This document shows positions 45,064 to 52,910 of a stretch of 64,000 nucleotides of DNA, piece after piece. The first letter of the stretch is position 1, and each line of letters starts with the position of its first letter. The stretch comes from Geitlerinema sp. PCC 9228 (lineage in GTDB: Bacteria > Cyanobacteriota > Cyanobacteriia > Cyanobacteriales > PCC-9228), in contig NZ_LNDC01000101.1 in assembly GCF_001870905.1 (NCBI RefSeq), positions 1-64,000 of the forward strand, given 5' to 3'. Below the pieces are notes generated by a model. That model saw only the letters and a program-made list of their open reading frames with translations. It was not told where the DNA came from and did no database searches. The position numbers were made by a program, and so were the translations under genes.

Positions 45064-45624
45064 TGTCTTGCCTCCAAACCATAGCGATCGCGAAAATTGT
45101 CTGGGTTGGCGAAAAGCCGTACAGGATTTGCTAGAATCGAGTTAGCAAACCCACCCAGTTAGCGAGTTTTCATCGTTCCCTTTACCCCTCTATCTAGGAA
45201 AATAGCCTAACTTTTACGGAGCGATGGGCGAAATTTTAAAAAAATTGAGATTTGATAACTCGGGGAAATTCTTCTTCATGGGTGGTTACAAACTTGGGAA
45301 GCCAGATTATTTGGCAATCGAAAAATAATTCGGGTTCCATGTAAATGGCAATGCAAGTAGATACGCGATCGCAGTGTGGTTTTTTTGATTGCCGGTTGGC
45401 AGTTCCAGCAGGAGCAGCCAAAGTTCTGTCATTTCCTGCCATCACGGATTCTCCCGGAAGAGTTTTAAATTAAATTTTTAAATTTTCCGTAAAAATCTGC
45501 TTGGGCACCTGATAGATAAGTAAAGGCGATGGTAAAAACCTGAGGGGAAGCACCCCCTGGTTGGTTTGCTCGCTTGCAAAAGTTACGTTGGTCGCACTCG
45601 CTGTGAGGAGCCGAAAACCCAGAT
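45064..45624. other. Upstream region of the sigma/CHAT operon
   Basis: About 560 bases without a supportable gene. A 69-codon minus-strand frame at 45236-45445 has no Shine-Dalgarno or recognisable family. A purine-rich GAGGAG at 45605 may serve as the ribosome site for the sigma-like gene although its spacing is long (14 bases). No clear promoter match; an alternative sigma factor often controls its own promoter, which could lie here. Confidence 0.45.
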
Positions 45625-46368
45625 ATGCAGAGCCGTCAAAACCGTTTCCTTGATGAGGAACTCCAACAACTCGCGATCGCAGCTCAAAACCACCCACCCA
45701 AAAGTCCCCAGCGACGAAAATATTTGAGACACTTGATTGAAAAAACTCAAATGTCGGGTCGGCTGCGACGGCGTTTTCCCTATCAGGATGTTCCCTTCGC
45801 AGAAGAGATCTACCACGAAGCTTTGCAAGACCTGTGGACCTTTGTCTCTCAGAACATCGAACAATATGACCCCCAACGAGGTCCGTTGATTCGATGGTTC
45901 AACTACCTTTTAGCAAAACGCTTTTTCCCCAGAGCTATTTCCCGCGTGATAGAACGCAACCAACAGAAAATCGGTCAGCTAACCATTTACTTTGAATCTT
46001 TGGAAACAGTTAGTTATAACGGGGAAGACAACTATGGAGATGAACTTCAACCCAGCAAGAAAAGTAAGCGACTCCTGGAGGCGATCCAAAAGAACCGACC
46101 CTTACTATCCGAGATGGTGAAAGAATGCCTGTATGTAGATCCCGATCGCATCTTTACCGACAAACACGTAAAGCACTGTCCCCAAGCCAATTTCCGCAAC
46201 ATTGCCCTGTGGCGATTGGAAGGGAGAAAGTGGCAGGAAATCGCCAACGAACTGGGAATTCAGATATCCACCCTCAGCGATTTTTACCAACGTGCCATGC
46301 CGAAAATGTCCTTTCGCATCCGGCAGTATTTGCAAAACTGGGATTTTTATAGCGATTGGCATAAGTAA
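45625..46368 (+). CDS. Sigma-70-family RNA polymerase sigma-like factor
   Basis: 247 residues. Residues 55-115 resemble sigma region 2 (EEIYHEALQDLWTFVSQNIE; RGPLIRWFNYLLAKRF), and residues 195-235 form a region-4-type helix-turn-helix (ALWRLEGRKWQEIANELGIQ; ISTLSDFYQRAMPKM). Region 2 is divergent and lacks an obvious -10-recognition block, so it belongs with the ECF-like cyanobacterial sigma factors or a relative. It is the first gene of a rightward set (DUF1822, CHAT-TPR, DUF928-like) with short gaps. It probably regulates them or envelope genes; no anti-sigma of known type is adjacent, which makes the DUF1822 protein a candidate partner. Confidence 0.75.
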   Translation: MQSRQNRFLDEELQQLAIAAQNHPPKSPQRRKYLRHLIEKTQMSGRLRRRFPYQDVPFAEEIYHEALQDLWTFVSQNIEQYDPQRGPLIRWFNYLLAKRFFPRAISRVIERNQQKIGQLTIYFESLETVSYNGEDNYGDELQPSKKSKRLLEAIQKNRPLLSEMVKECLYVDPDRIFTDKHVKHCPQANFRNIALWRLEGRKWQEIANELGIQISTLSDFYQRAMPKMSFRIRQYLQNWDFYSDWHK

Positions 46369-46430
46369 TTTTGTATCCATGGTTCCTCGAAAAAGTGTAC
46401 TTGTTGAAAATGAATAATGAGAGTTTTCCT

Positions 46431-47423
46431 ATGAAACCATTACCAGAATCTCTACCCTTTACCGTACATTTAACCAGCCAAATGCACCAGCAGGCTTGGC
46501 AATTAGCAGCAGAAGTTTCGGATGCAGAAAAACGCCAACAAATATATTTCAATTTGTTAGCCGTACAAGCAGTCAATTTCTACTGCAAGTGCATCGATAT
46601 TCCCACCGCTCAAAATTCCCGAGACAGCCAAGATGCCATCTGCCAAATCTTACTTGATGTTGCCGATTTACAGCTAGAAAATCTGGGAAAAATTGAATGC
46701 CGTCCGATTTTACCCAACGAGGCAGCAGTGCGCGTTCCGGCAGAGGTTTGGGAAAATCGAATTGGTTACATTGCCGTCCGTTTGGATGCCTCTTTACGGG
46801 AAGCCAGTTTGATTGGTTTCTTGCCAAATGCCGATCGCGAGGAAATTCCGATCGAACAGTGGGAATCTTTGGATGATTTTTTAGATTGTCTGGAAGAGTT
46901 GGAACGGCAAGCAGAGATGCAGCCAGAAGATAGTTCACCCAGCAAACCACCAGTAAAATTAAGTAAATGGCTGCAAAATATTTTTGATGTTGGTTGGGAA
47001 ACGGTAGAAAATTTGTTGGACCCGCAAGTTTTAGAGCCTTCTTTCCAATTTCGCCATGCCAAAACTGAGGTGGAAACGGAAACCTCTGTGGTAGATCGTT
47101 CCGCATCTGGGATTGTGCGTGGTAAAGTGTTACAGCTCGATGCTGGCAGCGACGCGACCAACATTGCTTTGCTGGTTTGGTTGCAGGCAACCTCAGACCA
47201 TCGCATGGATGTGCGCGTGGAAATTCACGGAACCCAAGGAAATTTTTATTTGCCGAAAGATTTGCATGTTAGTATTTTAGATGAGAGTTTGGCGACGGTG
47301 ATGCAGGCAGAAGCAAGAAGTACGCGCAAACTGGAATTTGAATTTACTGGTGATTTTGGAGATCGATTTTACGTACGTACTGCTTGGAAAGGAGCAGCTG
47401 CTGTGGAAGCCTTTATCATTTAA
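46431..47423 (+). CDS. DUF1822 family protein
   Basis: 330 residues from the ATG at 46431, which has GAGAG upstream; the frame is open to a TTG at 46371 and another ATG at 46410. The DUF1822 hallmark is an N-terminal region with QQIYFNLLAVQAVNFYCKCI and later VGYIAVRLDASLREASLIGF-like text (here IGYIAVRLDASLREASLIGF). The C-terminal 100 residues (IALLVWLQATSDHRMDVRVE; FEFTGDFGDRFYVRTAW) form a probable beta-sandwich. The family is almost restricted to cyanobacteria and has no known function. It stands between the sigma-like factor and the CHAT gene. No membrane segment is visible. Confidence 0.85.
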   Translation: MKPLPESLPFTVHLTSQMHQQAWQLAAEVSDAEKRQQIYFNLLAVQAVNFYCKCIDIPTAQNSRDSQDAICQILLDVADLQLENLGKIECRPILPNEAAVRVPAEVWENRIGYIAVRLDASLREASLIGFLPNADREEIPIEQWESLDDFLDCLEELERQAEMQPEDSSPSKPPVKLSKWLQNIFDVGWETVENLLDPQVLEPSFQFRHAKTEVETETSVVDRSASGIVRGKVLQLDAGSDATNIALLVWLQATSDHRMDVRVEIHGTQGNFYLPKDLHVSILDESLATVMQAEARSTRKLEFEFTGDFGDRFYVRTAWKGAAAVEAFII

Positions 47424-47456
47424 GATAGTTTCTTTCGGTTTTGTGAGGGCTTTTTT

Positions 47457-49289
47457 ATGCACAATACAGAAAAATTGGTGGTTTTGGAACTGTTTGGCGA
47501 TTTGCCACAGCGGGGATTTGAGGTAACCTTGGAAATTAGCAACGAAGGCGATCGCGCCAGTGCCAAATTTTTCGGCAAGCTACCTGCCAATCACAACTTA
47601 GCTGATTTCATCTACTACCACTGGGAACAAGAATATCGACCTTTGGGAATTCCTGGGAACTATCGGGTTTTAGAAGCCAAAAAAATCCGCCACTACGGTT
47701 CCATTCAAAGCTGTAAAGAATCGGCCCATCGATTGCGCGATCGCTTTTTAAGCTGGTTGCAAGCAGAAGAATTTCAACATCTAGACACGCGACTGCGGGA
47801 ATTTTTATCGCCAGAAGATAGCATTCGATTTTTAATCCGCAGTAACGATGCTAGTTTGTACAAATTGCCTTGGCAAGAGTGGGATTTTTTCCAACGCTAT
47901 CCCTATGCAGGATATTCGTTTAGCGATACGCAATTTAGCAATAGTCAAAAATCGCCAGCCGCATCGACAGCAGCCAAAGTTCGCATTTTAGTAATTCTCG
48001 GTCACGACGAGGGAATTGATATCAAACGCGATCGGCAATTGTTTGACGAACTTCCCAACGCGGATGTTACTTTTCTAAGGCAACCCAAACGCCAAGAAAT
48101 CGGCGATCGCTTGTGGGAACAACCCTGGGATATTATCTTTTTTGCCGGTCACGGTAGCAGCGAAGGAGACACCGGCAAAATTTATATCAATCCCGAGGAT
48201 AGTTTGGACATTGCCGAACTGTGGCATGGTTTGCGAAAAGCGGTCAAGCAAGGATTGCAAGTGGCTATTTTTAATTCTTGCGACGGGTTGGCTTTACCGC
48301 AACAACTCGACGACCCAAGTATTCCGCAAATGATTGTCATGCGGGATATGATTCCCGACCAAGTGGCCCATCAATTTTTAAAATATTTTCTCCAATCATT
48401 TTCAGAAGGCAATTCGTTCTATTTGGCAACGCGGGAAGCAAAAGAAAGGCTCAAAGGTTTAGAAGATGAGTTACCCTGTGCCAGTTGGTTGCCGGTAATT
48501 TTCCAAAATCCCACCGCCACACCACCCACCTGGGAAAGTTTGGTCGGTTCTTCATCTACAAAATCGACTCCCATCGCACCTCCCAAGCCAAATAAGCGAA
48601 ACAAGCGAATTTTGGGATCTATTTTGGGGGGAGTTGGTTTGCTTGTTGGAACTATTACTGCCTCTATGGGGTTGTCTTATGTGTTTCAAGTGAAAGCAAT
48701 TCAAAAATATGAAGCAGACGAGAAAAAAACTGCCAAAACATATCTAAAACTGGCCTTATTTTTTAATCCAAGAAACGATGCTGCCCAAGGCTTAAGAGGG
48801 AATTTATATGAAGATTACGCCTATGCTGTAGATCGAGCGATTAGAAAATATCAAGAAGTGTTAGACCAGAGCGATAACCCGGTTGCTTGTAATAATTTGG
48901 CTAGGTTATATATTAGAAAAGGTTCTTTTCAACAAGCTGAACATCTCCTGTACGCTTATTGCATGCATTTAACAGACAAAGATTCTCCTGGTCGCCTTTA
49001 CATTCACAAAAATTTAGGTTGGTCTTTTTGGGAACAGGGAGAATACCAGCAAGCGGAAAATCAACTTCGACAAGCCATGCATATCGATCGGGAACATGTG
49101 GAAGATAGCAATGCGGGAGTATACTGTTTGTTAGCTCAAATCATGGAAAAAGAAGGGAAGACTTCTCAGGAAACCATGGATTTTTGGCACCTTTGCCAAG
49201 AATATGCCGACCCAGATATTCCAGAAGAAAGAAAATGGCAACAACAAGCTCGCGAAATACTTGCTTGGGAGGATTCTAATGATAAATGA
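47457..49289 (+). CDS. CHAT (caspase-like) protease with membrane helix and C-terminal TPR region
   Basis: 610 residues. After an N-terminal region of about 150 residues of unknown type, the CHAT domain (175-360) keeps the catalytic dyad: His232 in FFAGHGSSEGD and Cys275 in IFNSCDGLALP. A basic stretch (KPNKRNKR) precedes one membrane helix (ILGSILGGVGLLVGTITASM, about 385-405). TPR-like units (425-595) follow. With no signal peptide and positive residues before the helix, I predict CHAT in the cytosol and TPRs outside. GAGGG stands before the ATG. The gene overlaps the DUF928-like start by 11 bases. Role: a proteolytic switch, by analogy with TPR-CHAT proteases; inferred. Confidence 0.85.
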   Translation: MHNTEKLVVLELFGDLPQRGFEVTLEISNEGDRASAKFFGKLPANHNLADFIYYHWEQEYRPLGIPGNYRVLEAKKIRHYGSIQSCKESAHRLRDRFLSWLQAEEFQHLDTRLREFLSPEDSIRFLIRSNDASLYKLPWQEWDFFQRYPYAGYSFSDTQFSNSQKSPAASTAAKVRILVILGHDEGIDIKRDRQLFDELPNADVTFLRQPKRQEIGDRLWEQPWDIIFFAGHGSSEGDTGKIYINPEDSLDIAELWHGLRKAVKQGLQVAIFNSCDGLALPQQLDDPSIPQMIVMRDMIPDQVAHQFLKYFLQSFSEGNSFYLATREAKERLKGLEDELPCASWLPVIFQNPTATPPTWESLVGSSSTKSTPIAPPKPNKRNKRILGSILGGVGLLVGTITASMGLSYVFQVKAIQKYEADEKKTAKTYLKLALFFNPRNDAAQGLRGNLYEDYAYAVDRAIRKYQEVLDQSDNPVACNNLARLYIRKGSFQQAEHLLYAYCMHLTDKDSPGRLYIHKNLGWSFWEQGEYQQAENQLRQAMHIDREHVEDSNAGVYCLLAQIMEKEGKTSQETMDFWHLCQEYADPDIPEERKWQQQAREILAWEDSNDK

Positions 49290-50004
49290 TAAATTATTTC
49301 TTCGTTGTGGGTATAGTGCGGTTTTCCTTTGGGGAATTTTACTCAATTTCTCTCCAAGTGCGATCGCAGAAACTCGCTTGTTTCCAGAATCCATACAAAC
49401 CGCATCGCTCAACCAATGGTTAATAGCAGAAACTTGCGATAAAGATGAAGGATGCTATCGCGACCCACCGGAAAGTGCGGATGTTCCCCATATTATTGCT
49501 CCTACCTTTAGAACCAGCGTTTACAGCTTGCAACCAACTCTGTTATGGCGACCGGTTCTTGGGGTGAGCTACTATACTTTATATATTGAAGGCATTTCTT
49601 CAGATTTTCAATGGGAAGACGTCGTTGGTGGTCAAGATTATTGGAAAGCGTATGACGGATCTCCTTTGCAACCAGGAAATCGATACCGATTCTATATTGA
49701 AGCTAGCAACGGCAAATCTTCTCGCAAAATTCAATTTTTTGTCTTATCGGAAGAAAAAAGACAGCAAATAGAAACGGATATCGAACAGGTCAAACAAAAC
49801 GTAACTGGAGAAGTCGAACAAACCATCGCGATCGCGCAAATGTTGGTCGATCGATACCAATTAAAATTTGAGGCAATCGATCGCTTAGAAGGCTTACTTG
49901 CTAGCGGTATTAACAATCCCCAAGCTTGTAACTTATTAGGAAATTTATATCAAGAAATGGGACTCACAGATATGGCTGGTAGTGTTTGCGATCGCACCAA
50001 TTAA
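49279..50004 (+). CDS. Secreted DUF928-like protein
   Basis: 241 residues from the ATG at 49279 (GGGAGGA five bases before it). The first 26 residues form a signal peptide (SAVFLWGILLNFSPSAIAET). The middle resembles DUF928 (PTLLWRPVLGVSYYTLYIEG: the 'wysPAv' type region; YRFYIEASNGKS), a fibronectin-like beta domain, and the C-terminal 70 residues are helical (GLLASGINNPQACNLLGNLYQ), TPR-like. DUF928 proteins accompany CHAT/TPR genes in cyanobacteria and have no proven role. Translation is likely coupled to the CHAT gene through the overlap ATGATAAATGA. Confidence 0.75.
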   Translation: MINDKLFLRCGYSAVFLWGILLNFSPSAIAETRLFPESIQTASLNQWLIAETCDKDEGCYRDPPESADVPHIIAPTFRTSVYSLQPTLLWRPVLGVSYYTLYIEGISSDFQWEDVVGGQDYWKAYDGSPLQPGNRYRFYIEASNGKSSRKIQFFVLSEEKRQQIETDIEQVKQNVTGEVEQTIAIAQMLVDRYQLKFEAIDRLEGLLASGINNPQACNLLGNLYQEMGLTDMAGSVCDRTN

Positions 50005-50035
50005 AAGTATAGAATCTTAGGAGATTTGTTTCTAT

Positions 50036-50330
50036 AGGGGGCAATTCTTGTATTGCCCCTAGTACCATTTTCTGAAAATTTTACCAGAAATAATCGGGAT
50101 ATTTTTTGTAGGGGCGATCGCGCGTTGCGCCTTCCCGAAGGATACTACCAGAGAAACTGGAAAATCCCAAAAAATCATTGTTTTTCAGAAATGATACCAT
50201 TTCCTTCATAGTCTGCAAGAGATAATAGGGGCATTTTTGTAGGGGCGCAACGCGTGAGCGCCCCTACCAGTGCAATTGGGACATTCCAGACAATCATTGT
50301 TTTTTAGAAATGGTATGATATCAGGAATTT
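50036..50330. repeat. Palindromic repeat patch between the two convergent CHAT operons
   Basis: Three hairpin units: GGGGCAAT/ATTGCCCC at 50038-50059; GTAGGGGCG at 50107 with a degenerate right arm; and GTAGGGGCG paired with CGCCCCTACC at about 50239-50269. The last two share the tail ATCATTGTTTTTCAGAAATG-like sequence with the copy at 43684. The patch lies where both operons end and could act as a two-way transcription or mRNA-decay barrier. Confidence 0.75.
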
Positions 50331-50348
50331 AGTAAACCAAAAACCTCC

Positions 50349-52895
50349 CTACAACCAATTGCCAACCAAAACAAAGGGTGCCCAAAAGTGGGGTCTGGTA
50401 TATTCTTCTCCATATTCTCCTTTTAGTAAAGCCACTTGAGCTTGTTGTAAAAGCCTAGCCTTGCTTGTACTTTCATTTTCCTGCAATGTCGTTTTTAAAG
50501 AACGATAAAAGTGTTCCATAAGATTAACCGTGGACCTATCATTAACCACCCAAGAACTAGCAATAATACTACGTGCTCTTGCTTGCAATGCCGTTCCCGC
50601 CATGCCTAGCGTAGTGCGATCGTTTCCTTGAGCTGTTTGACAAGCACTGAGAACAAGCAACTCAATGTCGTTCAATCGAGTGGGGTCATTGATGCGTAGG
50701 AGGCGACCCAAATCTTCAATTTTGATTTTCCCATCCCAGGCAAAAATAAACGTATTCTCTGCTTGAGAAGAAAACTTACCGTGGGTGGCTATGTGTACAA
50801 TCGGGAAAAAGGAATTATTCACCTTCTCATTCAGATTGTTGGTGGTAAAATCCTGATTGAGCAAGGGCTCTGTTTGTCTGGGAAACTGGGACTCTATATT
50901 TTGTATTTCTTCTTTTACGTAAGGCAAATCGTTCCAATTATCATTTTCTAAATTGGAAAAGTTACTGCGACCGTTGCCTAAAATATGTAAATTATCCCAA
51001 GTAATTCGCTGGGGTTCTAACAACCTCAAACTGGGAGTAACAGAAATGGGGTATTTTTCAATAAAATATTTTTCTCCATCGTGAAGAGCTGCCACTGGCA
51101 AATCTTGCAATACACTATCCAAAACAAAAACAAGCGTTTTTACTTTTGTCTGGCTGGCAGCAATTTTTTCATCGGCTTCTTGGAAAAACCATTGATAAGT
51201 TCCTTGCAAAATACTCTGTGCTTGTTCGTTGAAAGTACCGCCTTTTCTGGGAGGTTGTGCCAAAAATCCCTTGAGAAATTCTATATCATCAAGCAAACTC
51301 GATGGCGATCGCTCGTAGTGGTACAAAGGTTCTTCGGGTAAATCCAGAATAACCTCTACCCGTTGCGGTGATTCTCGATTGGGTAAAACCATTGCATAGA
51401 AAACACCGGCATGGGGGTCTATCTTCTCTAACTCAACCTCTTTGAGTTCGGCACATCGGTCTCGAAAGAAATCATTTAACTCGGCAACTTGCAAAGCATC
51501 AATGACTTGGCGAGCTTGTTCGAGGCGTTTTTCCCCGGGAGATTCTTCCTTTAACAGCAAATCGACCAATTCTCGGTAAACCGGTTCGATTTCTTCGCGA
51601 AAATTAAATTGAACGTCTTCATTGAGAATCGCCAAATCTTGACGAATATCCTGTAGAGAATTATAAGCAGCTGTATAAGCTTCGATCGCTTTTTTGCGAT
51701 TACCTTGTAGAATTTGCAATCTCCCCTGTTGCCACTGCCAATGATAAGCAATATCCCAAGCTTGCCTTGACTGAGCAAGACTCATGGCTCGATTGGTTAA
51801 CTCTTCAGCATCAGACCATTGCTTCTGAAGTTCGTAAAGTTGCCCTAAATATCCCAAAGCATAGGAAAACAACCGAGGATTTCTAATTTCTTTACCATGA
51901 CCTTTAGCATTTTGAGCAGCGATGGATATTAATTTGGCAATTTCTTGCCAGGATGCCAACACATCGTTTTTTTGAAACTGGGATTGGGAGTGACTGCAAC
52001 GGCGAACAATGGGAGGTTGGTAGATATTGCCTTCTTCACCAACAGCCACTGTATTATCCGTTTGCAGTTTCAAACAAGTGAGGGTGCGAGCAAAATCGAT
52101 TCTAGCTGCGATCGCGCGATCGCTTGTAGGAGATAACGCTTCCAACTGATTGCGAACCGTTTGTTGCAAGTTTTTCACTTGGCTGGAAGTTATCGCGTTT
52201 TGCCTATCAAATTCCGTCGGTTTTTCAGCAAAGAGATTCAACAGATTGAGTCTGGCTTGTAGGTAAATTAGATGATTTTTCTGGGTTGCCGTTTCTTGCA
52301 AAGCCTGCTGGTAATTGGCAACTGCCTGTTGATAGGTATTTTGTGCGTCATCAATGTTCTCTAAAGAAAGTTCTCGAAAAGCGATCGCGCGTCGTGTATT
52401 TCCCAAACTTACCCAATTGGCAGCAATTTCTTTTTGCCAATCCATGGTTTGGCTTTTTCCCAAACTGTATTGCAAAATTTGTTCTGAATTATTCAACGCA
52501 CCAGTGACTCGTAAAAGGTCGCCTAAAGTTCTCCAAGCTTCCAGTTCCGTTCGCGATAGATTTTTAGTAAAATAATTTGGAAGTTGTTCGCTAGCTTCGT
52601 CGCGTAAAATTGCATTAAAAAGGTCAAAGTCAATTTGCAAAGCCGCCATCAGTTTTTTGGTTGCATAATGGTAGTGACCTCTGGCTTGCAAATCTCGTAC
52701 TTCTTGCAATGTTGGTTGGGTAGAATTTTCCCGATCGGCGATCGCGGTTATCACTGAATTGTTAAACTGAGGAAGATGCGCGATCGCTTGCGATGAACCA
52801 TATCGAACCGCAGGTGGCACACAAATACACAACAGTGCCGTCACGAAACTCAAAACCAGCCATTTCCCGCGATGCATCCATTTTGGCTTTGCCAT
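50349..52895 (-). CDS. Exported TPR-CHAT (caspase-like) protein
   Basis: 848 residues. A signal peptide or anchor (VLSFVTALLCICVPPAVRYG) is followed by helical TPR-like units over about 55-470 and a C-terminal CHAT domain (560-848). The caspase-type dyad is present: His705 in VHIATHGKF and Cys752 in VLSACQTAQGND. Conserved CHAT landmarks include GMAGTALQARARSIIASSW and WAPFVLVGNW at the end. It would act in the periplasm or outer compartment. AGGAGA stands before the ATG, and the exoprotein gene ends only 15 bases upstream, so they share a transcript. Possible job: processing or surveillance of that exoprotein. Confidence 0.9.
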   Translation of the reverse strand: MAKPKWMHRGKWLVLSFVTALLCICVPPAVRYGSSQAIAHLPQFNNSVITAIADRENSTQPTLQEVRDLQARGHYHYATKKLMAALQIDFDLFNAILRDEASEQLPNYFTKNLSRTELEAWRTLGDLLRVTGALNNSEQILQYSLGKSQTMDWQKEIAANWVSLGNTRRAIAFRELSLENIDDAQNTYQQAVANYQQALQETATQKNHLIYLQARLNLLNLFAEKPTEFDRQNAITSSQVKNLQQTVRNQLEALSPTSDRAIAARIDFARTLTCLKLQTDNTVAVGEEGNIYQPPIVRRCSHSQSQFQKNDVLASWQEIAKLISIAAQNAKGHGKEIRNPRLFSYALGYLGQLYELQKQWSDAEELTNRAMSLAQSRQAWDIAYHWQWQQGRLQILQGNRKKAIEAYTAAYNSLQDIRQDLAILNEDVQFNFREEIEPVYRELVDLLLKEESPGEKRLEQARQVIDALQVAELNDFFRDRCAELKEVELEKIDPHAGVFYAMVLPNRESPQRVEVILDLPEEPLYHYERSPSSLLDDIEFLKGFLAQPPRKGGTFNEQAQSILQGTYQWFFQEADEKIAASQTKVKTLVFVLDSVLQDLPVAALHDGEKYFIEKYPISVTPSLRLLEPQRITWDNLHILGNGRSNFSNLENDNWNDLPYVKEEIQNIESQFPRQTEPLLNQDFTTNNLNEKVNNSFFPIVHIATHGKFSSQAENTFIFAWDGKIKIEDLGRLLRINDPTRLNDIELLVLSACQTAQGNDRTTLGMAGTALQARARSIIASSWVVNDRSTVNLMEHFYRSLKTTLQENESTSKARLLQQAQVALLKGEYGEEYTRPHFWAPFVLVGNWL

Positions 52896-52910
52896 TGGCT
52901 TCTCCTTTCA

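Noticed and set aside
45236-45445. 69-codon minus-strand frame upstream of the sigma-like gene
   Set aside because: No ribosome site, odd composition and no family match.
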